Of a stretch of DNA of 64,000 nt, positions 1-12,230 are shown piece after piece. Below the pieces are notes generated by a model that was not told the origin of the DNA, made no database searches, and saw only the letters and a list, made by a program, of their open reading frames with translations. The position numbers and the translations under genes were made by a program. Every line of letters starts with the position of its first letter. The first letter of the stretch is position 1. Origin of the DNA: Chelydra serpentina (taxonomy: Eukaryota; Chordata; Testudines; Chelydridae); the NCBI GenBank assembly GCA_037349315.1, contig JBAIAC010000033.1:24508001-24572000 (forward strand), written 5' to 3'.

Positions 1-3000
1 TGTTTTTTTTACTGTAGTATGACGTGTCCCTCCCATACTCCAGTCCTGGGCTTCCTAGAGCACTCCAGCCCTGACCCACAGCTGCCCCCTGTAATTCCAG
101 TCCTGGGTCTAACATGAGTAGAAAACACTTCATTGTGCCAAAATTAAATCAGACTCTGTGGTGGGTCAAAAAAATTTGTTTTTCCCGGTAATATGGACAA
201 ACATCCATTAGGCTGCTATCCGCGGCCCCAAGCTCATTTCACATGTGGCCTCCGGTACTTTGTTAGGCCATACATACCATTTATTTACAATACCTTGAAA
301 ACCAGCCAAAGGGAATGAATAAAGATGCATTATTTAGTTAACGTTTGTACAGTGCTTTGAAGATGTAAAGCTCCATAGAAACAGTAAGTGTTAATGCCTA
401 GTGTTGGGCTGTTGGAGAGTTTTATAGATATAGAGAGAGAGATGATGAAATCCCTGTAAGAAAAGGGGCGTGGGAGGATGGGGGTATCTGCTTCTGCTGA
501 TGGGGAAATGCTGCCTTTTGGAAAGGCAAATAAGCGCAGTCTAGGTTAGGTCTTCTGTCGAGAGAATAATTGTGCTTCTAAAGGGCCTGATATGCAGAGC
601 AGTGCTGCTTTGAAATAGAAATAAATACATAAATAAATTAGGGACCTTGCACTGATGAAGGCGAGTGCTTCCCTTGCTTTCTCATTCCCCGTCGGGGCCT
701 GGTTCCCAGAGCCAATTACATATTTAAAAAGTTTCTCTCTGAAAAGGACTCCAACTCTCAAATAAAGTTTCTTTTGTGGTTGCCTAATGAACGGTGAGGG
801 CTGGGGCAGTTTGCAGCTTGCTGACTGGTTTTCAATTGCTCCGGGCCCTGCTTGTAACATTTTTATGGAGTGACCACAATGACGGTGACCTCGCAGCCGC
901 TGGGCGCGGGGTCACCTTGACTGGGTGGCGACTAGTCAAGGGCCCATTGTGTGAGGAGTGAGCTGCCCAGCCCGCCTCCCTTGTCGTCTGCCCCTCCTAG
1001 TCCTGCCCGGCCAGCTCCTGAAAGGGACCCCTGTTGCTTTGTCATGCTGCGGCTAAGTGGACTCTCATTCAGGCTGAGGCAGAGCCGTAACCCTAGAGTG
1101 TGTCTCCATCAAGGGCCGAGAACCCCTCCGGGTAGGAAAGCACCCAGGAGAGAGAAGTGGCCTTTTCTGTCCCCCCACCCTCTCCCCAGACCTGGGGAGA
1201 AGCTGAAGGAATCCAGTCCCCCGCTTAGCTCTTGTGGTGATGTTGTTCATGGAGTCTCAGGCTAACTGCTCCTTGGTGCTCCACCTCCTTGTGAGTGAGA
1301 ATCCCCCGGGCCAGAGGAGATCTGGGTCTGGCTCGCCACCCATTCGGCTCTCTTCCCATTGGGCTCATCATGAAAAACCACCCTGTGCACTACTCCTAAC
1401 CCTGACCTGCCTGTCGCAGCTTCAGCGCTGGGGAAACTGGGAGCTGCTCCATGCAAGGCGCTGCCCCCACGTGTGTTTGTAACTGGTCTGGGGCACTCTC
1501 TCCTGACCCGGTTACACCACCCACAGCAGCTTCCCTCAGAACCCAGCTGTGTTTTGTGTGTCTCTGCCAAGGGTTTCTGCCTGCCTGTGTGTCTCTGTAC
1601 ATTCGGGGGAAATCTGGGCAGCTGCCTCTCCCATATTTATAGACTGCCATAAATGTTGAGGACACTATACACAAATAAAAGCCACCAGGCCCTGCCCCAA
1701 AGACCTTATAACCTAAGCGTCTGATTAGGCAAGCAATGTCGTCAAAATCAATGGGTAACTAATGCGAAAGAAATATTTGTGTGAGTAAAGCATTGCGGGA
1801 TGAGACCCAAAAGGTAGGGCATGTCTGGATCAGTGACCAATAAACACAGGGCAGGGAGGGGATTTGGAGGACAAAGAGTAACAGTGCTTAGAAGCCACAC
1901 TAGCTTGAACTGATGGTGCCTGAATCAGAGATATTCAGAGTATTTTCCCCTTAAATAATCACAACATTTTACCACATTGATGTCTTACTGACAGATTTCC
2001 AAATGGAACTGACAACCAAGGAAAAAAGGGTTCAGATATAAAGGGCCATTAATGGATAGACAGATGCCTATGCATGCCTCATATACTACATTCATTTCAA
2101 CGTCCGCTCTCTGTAAATTTCAATTATTTTGATTGGGTTTTGGGTGCAGTGCAGGGAGAAATGGATGATTGTTGACATTTATCAATTAAAATTGGACCCT
2201 TCCAAGCCCAGGACTCTTCTTAGGTTTAAAGAATGTGTCATTATATATACATAAACACACACACACACACATATATACACACACACACACATATAACACG
2301 GTAATGAGAGGAAAACAAGCAAGTAACCCTACATTCCAGGGCTAAATTTAAATATCATGGAAAACTAGAAATGGATATCCAATCCACAAATGACACAAGC
2401 CATTATCTGAGCCAATAGAATTTCACTCTCTCTGTCTATAACAAAGTGGAATGTTAAGAATTGTGCAGTCTGGATTAATTTTTACTGACTTCTACTTGCT
2501 CTAGATAAATATGCCTGGCTGGATGGGGTGTGTGTGTATTTAGATACACAGAGACCCAGTGTCAAACTTTATGTAGGATTTTAAACATTGTATTAGTTTT
2601 ACAGCTGGCTAAATTATTCAACACAAATAATGTATTTGATGCAGTTTTGCTATTTTTCATTGAATAAATTATTTGTGAATTTGTCACTGTTATCTGACCA
2701 TTTCTACTAGTTTTACAGAGTACTAGGGAACAACAAAGGGAACAAACTTGCCCTGGCAGGGAGATGAACTGTGTGACCGAATGGGATCTTTCTCCATCTG
2801 ACTTCTATGATTTTATGAATATTTTAATAGATTTTAGATTTCAGCCCATGTGTTGTAAATGTCTGTACAACACAAAAACAAAGTAAAGATCTATAGGCAA
2901 TTGAGGTAATTTGTCAGAGCTGTATGGGGATCAAGGATGAAAAAAGTAGGGAGGTTGTGGGTGAGGATCGAGGGCCATTGGCAGAGCTGTGTATGGCAAA

Positions 3001-3885
3001 CCTGGTACTACAGTAGCAGAGGATTCCGTGGTCCAGGATTGACGTGCATTGGCCGAGCTGTATGTATGTGGATGTAGTGATGCAACTCAGGACTGAAATA
3101 GCAGGGGGGGCTGCAGGCCCAGACTGGAGAGCATTGGCATTGCTATGGGAGAAGCTCGCACACTGCCTCTCAGCTCTAGCCAGTACTATCAGTCCATCAC
3201 TTCCTTGAGCGGGAAACAGCAAGAGTCCATGGACTGGAGCTAAACTCAGCAATGAGAGCATTGACCCTCAGGGTTCTTCGGACCATGGCTTCGTTCTCTC
3301 CATTGGAAACACAACTCAGGCATTGGATGGAGTTCAAGATAGAGTTTAGGAGATTTCAGCCCTGCTTTAGTTCCCATCCTCTGGGAATTGCCTGGCCTTT
3401 CTATTACCACAGGAGCCTGGATGGATGGACGCATGTGGGACTTCTGTTGTCCTGTGTGCCTCAGTAACTCTGTGTCTCTTAGCCCAGGGTGCCATAGCTC
3501 CCTAGTTAAGTAATCCAATATAACAGCTCTGGGACAGGTGTCCCTGGGGAATAAAACTTTCCTGGGGGAGGCTGGAATCACTAACTCTAAGCCACCCGCA
3601 GGAACCTTCCTGATATGGCTGGTAACCTCTGGGCAGCCTCGTCTCCCCTTGTAATGTCCCCTCCTCTACTGGGGGAAAAAAACCAATCACCAGAGTTCCA
3701 CCTGAGCCAGTGAATGGCAGGAGGGAAAGCCCATGGTCTCTCTGTGTGAGGGAGGAGAGACTGGGGACAGCACCCACAGAACAGGGTTCTAGACCACTGC
3801 ACCTTTAGTCCTTCAGAACATCAGTTCAGCTTGCTGTGGCCTACACAGGGACTGGGATGCACAATATGCACTTTGGGGCAGGCAC
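1..3885. other. Non-coding stretch, no gene recognised
   Basis: Mixed unique sequence. The reading frames here are under about 120 codons, show no family resemblance and lack any convincing splice context. A segment near 1680-1850 (CCCTGCCCCAAAGA followed by decayed sequence) resembles the reverse strand of an L2 or CORE-SINE tail but is too weak to call. The rest, including the AT-rich part at 1.9-2.9 kb, shows nothing I can classify. Confidence 0.6.
2250..2296. repeat. (CA)n/(TA)n microsatellite
   Basis: Runs of CA are broken by ATATATA steps. It is a simple compound dinucleotide repeat with no other visible role. Confidence 0.9.
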
Positions 3886-3888
3886 CAC

Positions 3889-3990
3889 CTTTTTATGCTG
3901 TGCTTGTACATCACCTATCACAACGGGGTCCTGGTCTGTCGTGGAGCTTCTGGGCACTACCCCATTCAAATAATACTATATAAAGACAGA
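3889..3990 (+). mobile_element. L2-type LINE 3' tail fragment
   Basis: The segment reads CTTGTACATCACCTATCACA, then GGTCCTGGTCTG, and ends in an AATAATA-like tail. The same layout closes the longer L2 copy near 35.5 kb. Only the 3' tail is present, as expected for a 5'-truncated insertion. A SINE mobilised by the same tail is an alternative. Confidence 0.55.
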
Positions 3991-5430
3991 GTGATGGCAG
4001 AGGAGGAAACCCAGTCAATCCATTCAGCACCCAAAGGGTTGTTTATTCACTGGGCTTGCAAAAAGCCCTTTTTCCCCATGTCCTTCTCTCCCTCTTCCTT
4101 CCCTTTGGTGCCTTCTCTTTCTTCTTACCTCGCTCTGAACAGTCTAAACCAGAAGGGGCCGAGCCCCAGCTGGTGGGTCAGATCTCACCCCCTCAACATC
4201 CCGAGAGGCCCCACCTGATCACAGCTGCCAAGGTATCCGTTGGGGGAATCGGAATGACGGTACTTCTCTGAGTACCTCCCCGGGAGCACAGGAAGGGAGA
4301 GAGCACGCTGTGCCTCTTTATTACTTCTGAGTTCCTCGCACTAGTGCCCGATAAATGGCTGAATTTCCTCCGAGAAAGGGATATTCCATCCGTCAAGTTG
4401 TCCTTTGCTGTCAGAAGAAGAATTACAGTTGGAGCTGCTCTTGGGGAAGCGTGAGGGAGGGGCACAGAGTGGGGGGAGCCTGGAGCAGGTAGGAGTTGGA
4501 GTGAGCTCACATCCTACTCCAGCGCAGGGCCAGGCAGACCAGCTTCCGGAACATTACAATGATGTCCCACCATTAATTGATCGGTCACTGGGTGACAGTT
4601 AATTACGCAGAAAATAAAGCTGCTCTGCCCAGCCTGGTGTTAGCAGGCAGCGATGTTAAAATTTCTGGATTAAAACAACAAAAAGAGCCACAACTGTTGG
4701 ACTAACATAGCGCCAGGCATCTCCTAAGCCTCTGCCTCAGAGCCCAGGGACAGAAATGCTACATGCCATAAAATCACAAGCCCAGGGTCCCTTTAACCAA
4801 ACAGAAGGTGGATTTTCTGTCTCTAAGGCCCTAGATAAATGCTACCATCGCACAGCGGCTGTACAGGTGAGGTGGGAGCCAAAGGGGCAGGGCTGTTCCT
4901 CTGCACTCACAGACTGGGGCCAGAAAAGAATGGAGCTACTTTTTACTAGCAATTTGAGGTCCGTCCAATTTAGGCAGCCCAATTTCAGACATTGGAACAG
5001 GGCCTGGTTTTCAGCAAGTGCTGAGCGCTTGCCCTCTGAAAATCAGGCTCCTTTATGGACTTTCAGGTTGGGCACCCCAAAAATGGAGGGACCCAGAGTC
5101 AGTAGTCACCTGTGCAGGGCTTTGTTTTTCTTCATTTAAAGAGACCACTTTTCTGGCAGAGAGGCGGTTTGGGGAGAGTCCCTTTGCCATCCATTCAGAG
5201 AAGCCCAGTCACTCCATACACAGGGGACTTGCATGCGCATATGGGCATGCGTTCACATGTGCCCACGCATGCACAGACGTACCTGTGTATGTCGCACACA
5301 GGCACTGTCACATGCACACAAAATACCCTTGTGTACGCTCACGTAGATACTCATGCACGTTCTTCTGGCCAACAGAAGTGTTTTCCAGTCATGAAGGCCA
5401 TGCGTGCTACTAAGTCCAACATGGCTAAGA
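3991..5430. other. Non-coding stretch, no gene recognised
   Basis: GC-moderate unique sequence. Short frames overlap on both strands without recognisable protein features. Apart from the purine-pyrimidine tract listed separately I see nothing to classify. Confidence 0.55.
5221..5360. repeat. Decayed alternating purine-pyrimidine tract
   Basis: About 140 bases of alternating CA/TG/GC steps (GCATGCGCATATGGGCATGC, then many CACA and GTAC steps). It looks like an old (CA)n microsatellite broken up by substitutions. Such alternation can favour Z-DNA; that is inference only. Confidence 0.6.
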
Positions 5431-5600
5431 ATTCAGTGTGTGGCCATAAGCAAGCCCCTTTCCCTTTAGGTGTCCCATTCATAAAAGGTGGGTAATGCTG
5501 ACCTACCCCACAGGATTGATGCAGGGGTGTTTGTAAAGGCTTGGAAAGCCTCAGATGAAAAGGGCTAGGTAAGGACAAACAGAGATTGTTATTCATGCCA
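5430..5600 (+). mobile_element. MIR SINE fragment
   Basis: The order of motifs follows the MIR consensus: GTGTGTGGCCATAAGCAAGC (core), then CCCATTCATAAAAGGTGGGTAA, CCCCACAGGATTGATG, GTAAAGGCTTGG and an ATTGTTATTCATG end. The 5' tRNA-like half is missing or unrecognisable. MIRs are ancient tRNA-derived SINEs that used L2 machinery. Confidence 0.75.
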
Positions 5601-5605
5601 AGGAA

Positions 5606-6470
5606 CAGCCCTCTCGTGAGTACGCTCGCTCTTGTTGACAGAAGATCCAACACACCTACTCCCGGCCAAACAGCTATATTCAGCTGCACTGGCTCACAGA
5701 AGCCGTGACATGCTTTCCTACCTGCCCAGGTGGGGCCTGACCCTGCTCCCGCTAGAAAGAAAATACACCAGGGATGAATTTGATCCTGAAAGATCAGCAA
5801 CCTGCCCCAGTCTGGCGGAAGTCTGACCCCCAGCCCAGCTCTGCCATACCACCAAATTAAAAGGAAGCCTTGCCCCGTCACAGCCTCAGCTGAGCCAATT
5901 AGCGATGTTGCTAAAATCTCAGCAGCAAATTGCTCTCATGCCTCCCTATTGCAGCAACCTGCATGGATCCAGAGGGAGACAAACCCCAGATTGGAGGTGG
6001 GGAAGAAGTGGTGAGACAACACTTACTGCTATCCTCACACTGTGGGTTCCCAAGGCATCAGTACTGTCCTCTATGGGAGGCTGGCTGGCCCTCTGATACT
6101 AATGCTTGGCTTCCAAGGGGCGGCCCAGAAGTACTAGGGGCAATGCCCTGCTTTCAGATCTGCAGGGCAGATACTCTGCTTTCCATACAAGAGGGGTGGG
6201 AAAGCATGTACCACTTCGTAACAGAGAACACATCTTCTGGACATCTTCCCTCCCATTTATAATCCCATACCCACTCTGGCAGCTACAGCAATTGCTCACG
6301 TGGGAAGGTAACATGGGGAGACATTGGGGCAGTTTTAGCTTTGTTAGTGTGAGATGTGTTTTGTCCTTTTGAAGGGGGAAAAAGTGAATCCCACTGTCTG
6401 CTTTGGCTCTTCATTTCCTCTCCTCTCCCATCTGCTCCGTTTCTCACATCTGGAAACACGAGGGGTAGAC
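5606..6470. other. Non-coding stretch, no gene recognised
   Basis: Unique-looking sequence with only short, unrelated reading frames. No repeat, RNA gene or exon could be recognised. Confidence 0.5.
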
Positions 6471-6570
6471 CTGGTGGGGCAGGGACTGTCTTTGTTATAG
6501 GGTGGCACAATGCCAGCTGCAGTGGGGCCCTGGCCTTTAGGTGCTACTACAATACAATATTCATTAGTGA
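6470..6570 (+). mobile_element. L2-type LINE 3' tail fragment
   Basis: GGGGCAGGGACTGTCTTTG is followed by GGCACAATGCC, GTGGGGCCCTGG and TAGGTGCTACTACAATAC. This matches the order seen at the L2 3' end near 35.5 kb. It is strongly 5'-truncated, with only the 3' untranslated tail left. Confidence 0.6.
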
Positions 6571-6657
6571 TCAGCATCATGTGCCCAGCCAACTTTCCGT
6601 GGGCCACCAGAAAATTCTGCACAGCTCACCATGGCCCATGAATCACAGCTTGGCTGG

Positions 6658-7315
6658 GAGAACGAGGAGTACTTGTGACACCTTAGAGACTAACAAATGT
6701 ATTTGGGCATAAGCTCTCATGGACTAGAACCCACTTCATCAGATGCATAGAATGGAACATATAGTAGGAATATATATATATATAGAGAGAGAGAGAGCAT
6801 GAAAAGGTGGAAGTTGCCATACCAACTCTAAGAGGCTAATTTATTAAGATGAGCTATTAGCAGCAGGAGAAAAAAAAACTTTTGTAGTGATAATCAGGGT
6901 GGCCCATTTCAGACAGTTGACAAGAAGGTGTGAGTAACAGTAGGGAGATACTTAACATGGGGAAATAGATTCAATTTGTGTAATGACCCAGCCACTCCTA
7001 GTCTTTATTCAAGCCTAAATTAATGGTGTCCAGTTTGCAAATTAATTCCAGTTCAGCAGTTACTCATTGGGGTCTGTTTTTGAAGTTTTTTTGTTGAAGA
7101 ATTGCCACTTTCAAGTCTGTAACTGAGTGACCAGAGAGGTTGAAGTGTTCACCTACTGGTTTTTGAATGTTATGATTCCTGATGTCAGATTTGTGTCCAT
7201 TTATTCTTGTGCAGAGAGACTGTCCGGTTTAGCCAATGTATATGGCAGAGGGGCATTGCTGACACATGATGGCATATATCACATTAGTAGATGTGCAGGT
7301 GAACGACATCCCCAA
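6658..7315 (-). mobile_element. Penelope-like retroelement, 3' part with decayed GIY-YIG endonuclease
   Basis: Read on the minus strand, 7310 to about 7040 encodes the C-terminal part of a GIY-YIG endonuclease of the Penelope-like (PLE) type: a C-x2-C pair, then AIYIG, an in-frame stop at 7231-7233, TGQSL, R-x-NGH and a conserved GEHFNLSGHS stretch. A 3' untranslated region (7040-6760) follows, then the terminal block (6757-6668) that I know as very abundant in turtle genomes, ending with CACAAGTACTCCT on this strand. The reverse transcriptase and 5' half are absent, so it is a dead 5'-truncated copy. GIY-YIG type endonucleases nick DNA for target-primed reverse transcription. An (AT)n/(AG)n run lies inside the 3' region at 6770-6797. 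The same family recurs at 47.9 kb. Confidence 0.8.
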
Positions 7316-8974
7316 ACACACACACTTGTTTGCTCCAGCTTGAACCTTTGGGCTGCCCTGGTTAGGCAGGCAGGCGCCTGCTGCTTGCCGCCTCTCCCAC
7401 ATTTGAGAATATTCTTCTCACATTGTCACATCCTGCTTCCCTGCCACGCCTCCCGTTCACAACAGCCGCTGTGCAGCAACATCATTAATGACCCAGGTCC
7501 AGTCTGAAGGACCCAAAGCCAAACCTGGCCTGAGCTGGCTGGACCTGAGGAATGTTCTTTCCTTTTGTTTCCACTTTCCCTCTTTCTTTCAGCACCCCCA
7601 TGAAATGCTGCGATTTCAGGCTGGTGTGTTCACCACCGGGTGGCAAAGCAAGTGAGGGGGAGAAAGAGAGAGTGTATATAAAAATGTCCCAGGAATTGTC
7701 TTGATTTAAAAAAAAAATGTTTTTTTGTTAACACCATTCCTAATAAGGCATCCTTCCGATCCTTAAGTGTTGCCAAGGCGATGACCCCAGCCAGCCATCT
7801 TTAATTAACTTAGAATAGATCTCTTGAAATGAGTTCCTCTGGTAAATTGCTCACCAAGCCTCTTGGGCACGAAGCAGTGTTTGCCAAACCCACTCACTCC
7901 AGCATTCACTTACTGTTATTGTAAAAGGTGACCGGAGATGGCTGGCTACCTCCTCTCCATCTTCTCCATCCTCTGTGCTCTCGGGGGTGCTACAGTGCCT
8001 GAAAAATAGGCCATTAGGCCTCTGGCATGGGAAGTTGGTGAGCTTTGTGCAGTGATCTCCCTGGTGCAGCAATGCCTGAAAAATAGGCCTTATTTTTTTT
8101 CTGGTTTTGTGCAGAGAGGATTGGGATAATTGAGGGGAAATGGGTGAGACTCAGACATTCAAAGCCCTGGAGAATACTGCGGGGATCAGTCCAGGAATAT
8201 GACCGAATGGGGCTTTCCCATCGCCACCATCCATGTTTCATTTGGAACATTTGTTTCTCCAGAATGAGGGAGGCTGGTTTTGCAGCAGGAAGGTCCATTC
8301 TGGACCCATTCTGCTCTGACGCTCGCACTGGGTAGCGTGAGGGTGACACCAGCCGAGTGGTAAGCGGCGCTCCACAGCTGGGCTATTCTCCAAATAAGCA
8401 GGGAGAAAATCACATTTCCTGTATGATAAATAATGCCGGTCAAGAGAATGCCAGGACAATTCCAGAAAATGCTGTAATTGTCTTAATCTGACCGTGGATA
8501 AAAGATAACGATGCTAACAATGTTTAAACGTAATTATAGTTTCCTGCTGCTATTGGTCTCTCTGAATGCTCTCCATTCAAAGGGCTTTGTTTATGAGAAG
8601 ACTCGATCTAATTCAGGATGCTCTACGACTGGTGCATTTTGTATCTTTATTACAATTTCCACCTGCATCTTCATCAAATCAATAGAGATGGGAGCTCTGC
8701 AGTGCGGCCCAGTCCTCCCAGTTTAGGGGATGCCAATGCTAACATCACAGCAGGTAAACACTTGGGTGTCTGGAATGGTACCTTATGTAGGGTGTCTTGT
8801 TTTTTTATTATTAAGATGAATGACCATGTGGTGCTTTGCTACCCCTCCAGTTTTGCCACTTCTGGATTGCCTGGTTTTTGCATTCTCCCTCTTACAATTT
8901 GATGCATGTTTTGCAAAACTTTCCAAGAATGCAAAAGGTGACTAGGGGAGAATAAAACTAACCATAATTTGTAT
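7316..8974. other. Non-coding stretch, no gene recognised
   Basis: Unique sequence, AT-richer from 7.5 kb on. The segment 8450-8900 has few CpGs and no repeat signature and could be conserved non-coding DNA, but I cannot test that. Reading frames up to 126 codons show no family features. Confidence 0.5.
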
Positions 8975-9228
8975 TGCTGCAACACCTATAGAGCAGGGCT
9001 TCATTTTCCTTGACACTGTACAAGCACATAGTCGGAGACAGTCCCTGCCCTGAAGAGCTTACGGTCCAAGAAGACAAGACAAGGGATAAGGAAAAAAGGA
9101 TTATTTTCCCCACTTTACAGAGGTGCAGAGAGATTAAGTGACTTGCCCAAGCTCATATAGTTGGGCAGAGGCAGGAACAGACCTCACAGTCTCCTGAGTC
9201 CTAATCCAGTGCCCTGGGCCATGCTGCT
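8975..9228 (+). mobile_element. MIR / CORE-SINE copy
   Basis: The diagnostic core CAGAGGTGCAGAGAGATTAA is followed by GTGACTTGCCCAAGCTCATA at 9119-9160. It is preceded by GACAGTCCCTGCCCTGAAGA and GCTTACGGTCC. These are hallmark segments of MIR-type CORE-SINEs. Both flanks of the core are present, so this is one of the more complete old SINEs here. Confidence 0.75.
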
Positions 9229-12200
9229 TTCTAGAATAGAAGAGAAATGTCGACGCAAGATGAGGGGCAGCTGCATGTATCCATAAAGGAATGAAGTAAA
9301 TGACTAGAGCAAAGGGAGGAACTGGTCCACATGAGCAGGCTGTAAACACTGGGCTCAGTTTCCAGATATAAGGTCCTTACTAAGCTGCCTGAATCCTCCG
9401 CTGGAGGCTTGGGTCAGCCCTTCAGAACATAGTGTGGCCATGTATGTGCTTAAAAGCTGATCTGCCTTTCCCCCGTGACATTCCCGACTCCTGTTAAGGT
9501 TCCCAGACAAATTCTTCACTTACCAAAGTGAAACCCAATTAACTTCAGTGGCATTGTACCCATTTACACTACCCGACCTGGATGTTTGGAAATTGTGTTT
9601 CCTTTCTCTCCAGATGTGATGAGGGATATTAAGTACGTTGGACCAAATTCTTTTGTTTAAACCACTCTAACAATACTGATGTCAGTGACGTAGCGTGAGT
9701 GCCAGTGAGGGTAGGTTTTGAGTAGGTAGGTCATGTTCTTGATCCATGGACACTTACTCAATAGATATCTTAAGGCTTATTGGCCTTGGCTCTCTTGCAA
9801 GGGGGTTATTTGCACATTGATAAATGGCTCTTGTACCATTTCTGCAATGACAGGCCCAAGCAAGATAGTTTTTGCATTATCTCAGAGTCGGATCTTGTCT
9901 TTCCACCTTTCTTACCCTCATATACCCAGTTGCATATGACATATGTGCTGTACCTCGGCGTGATAATATGGACAGAATGAAATGCTACATTTCCACCCCT
10001 TTGTGGCTCTACAGCTACAGGAGAACTAGTAGTGATTATTGATCGTCCCCACACCTAGACCCATGGAATTTTCCATACTCTCTGCCTGCACAGCATTAGG
10101 GCAGGATGGTCTCAGGTAACACTGAAATGGGGAATTCAAATATACCAGTAGGAATTAGCTGTTTGACCATAGAATTGGACACCAGACAACTCACAGTTCA
10201 AAGTGCCATTTGCCTGATATCCTGGCATCAAACACAGCCTCCCCAGGGGCATTGCACAGTAGGGGCCAGGGTGTGGAAGAGGGCGGCTGAGTCTCATTCA
10301 CAAATCCTGTTGAGTTAAACAGTAAGGAGGGATTTCAGACTTTGGCCCAATCATAGAACAGCAGTAGGAAACACACACGCACTTCCAGGGTGGCGTCCCC
10401 TGTCGCTGCCATTTCTGATACTCCTCCTACCCCAAAACCTGCTGCCAGTGCTACTGCCCACTGAGGAAATGAGACCGGTTACCCCTCACACCTCAGGTAC
10501 CAAAGCCATTAAATACTTCTCAAGGGAGGTGCCGGTGGAGGATCCTTAGAAATGAAGCCCCTCTATTTATCAGCTGAGCAGGGACTACAACCTCTGCCCC
10601 CTGCATCCCGTCACTGAGGGACAGTCCCACTCCATGAGTGAGGCAGGAGTGGAATCCTTGGCTTTTGGCCTCTCTGCTTCTGTATCACAGCTAAGCCCTG
10701 CCTGGAGCTAGGAATTACAGCCTCGCCCCCATCACCAGCATATCGCTCCCCAGGATCAATCTGGAGCCTGGCCACCTCCACTGAATTCCCTAGAGCCATT
10801 CCCCCAGATGCCCCTCCCCCAGCTCCATCACTCCCGTTCTTCCAGGTGCGTCCTGCCAGCCACCTCCTGGCACCTCGTCTCCCCTGCAGGAGAAAGCACC
10901 GGCGTGATGCTAGCTCTGTAGGCCAACATACTTGAGGACATACAAAGTTACTGGCCCTTCTCTAGGCCCTGACATCTGAAGATCGCAAAGCATGCTGTGA
11001 ACATTCATACCAGGAGCCTAACCACCCCCTGCAGGGCTGGTGAGTGTCACTCTGACGTGCCAGGCCCACGTGGCAGACTGAGTGTGTGTAAAACAGAACA
11101 TAGGCCAAAGCCAACCAGAGAACGTCTTGCCTACAGTGAAGGAAAGAAGGGGCAGCCCGGTCTTCTTGTGCTCAGTCCGTCTGTCCGGATGGAATTCAGT
11201 GTCAGATCAAACATAGGGCGAGCGCCTGCCAGAAGAGGAATGGAGAGCTCGGCGGAGAGGCTATGTTGGCAAATGTAGCCAGTGACATAACAGTCCCGGG
11301 GCCAAATGATTTGCCTTCAAGTGACCGAGGGGGTGTCAAGGCGAGTGGGGGGAAAGCCTCTCTCCTTCCACTCCACTTAGGAGGCTACTCACTAAATCTA
11401 GGGGAGTCACAATCCTTCTGCTCTTCTAGTTCCTAGTGGGTGATTAGAGCCTTCTCATCCTGTCTGCTTCCCCAGGTCAAGCACCTGCTCCTTGTACCCA
11501 GAGACCTGACCATATTCCCCTTCAGAGGGTCCTACAATAAATCTTTGTGGTGCCATCACTATTTACATTCAAAATAAACAACATTTCAGTCACCTGGATT
11601 GGGGCGTTAAGCAGGACCCAATGGCTCAGGTCTTCCCTCATTACTCACAGCAGAACATTAATATCCCTGGCTTTCCCCAGTGGAAGCAGCCGCTCCACCA
11701 CTTGTATCTTCTCCATCAGCCATAGGGGTTCCCACCACTCCTAAACACATCGAGCCGAAGCAAGACCACAATGTCTCCAGTGCACAAGTTCGCTAGACCC
11801 AATTGAGCCGCTCAGTTCTCCAGGGTTTTCTACCAAACAGTTGAAAACGGAAACAACCCAAACAAAGTAGCAACTTCGTGACCAGGTGTGATCCCGACCC
11901 TAGAGAGAAGCAAACAGTAATCTAGTATCGGCTCAGGTTCTTTCGAGCGCTTTTTACATTCAAAGAAAGCCCAGCCGTTCTTCAGACCTACTTCTCAGCT
12001 ATCTCACCGGGCTTTCTCCCGCCCAAAGCGACGTTGACCAGCTTTTGAGCAAATGAAATGAGTGTCTGGAAACTGACCTTAACTGTCTCACGGCTGGAGG
12101 AAAGAGATTCTCTAGACAGTATTTGGGTTCTGGTGTTTCTTGACATTTCAGCACCACATTATAGGACAGCGACCTTCTCACCTTCAGGGAACGGTCCTCC

Positions 12201-12230
12201 TAGCCAGTAAAAGCATCGATATTGGGGCAG
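9229..12230. other. Non-coding stretch, no gene recognised
   Basis: Mostly unique sequence. At 9512-9590 a piece with ACAAATTCTTCACTTA, CCAATTAACTTCAGTGG and TACCCATTTACAC resembles one arm and centre of the amniote palindromic MITE family, but the second arm is not convincing. Frames are short. From 11.8 kb the sequence becomes AT-richer and free of repeats. Confidence 0.5.
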
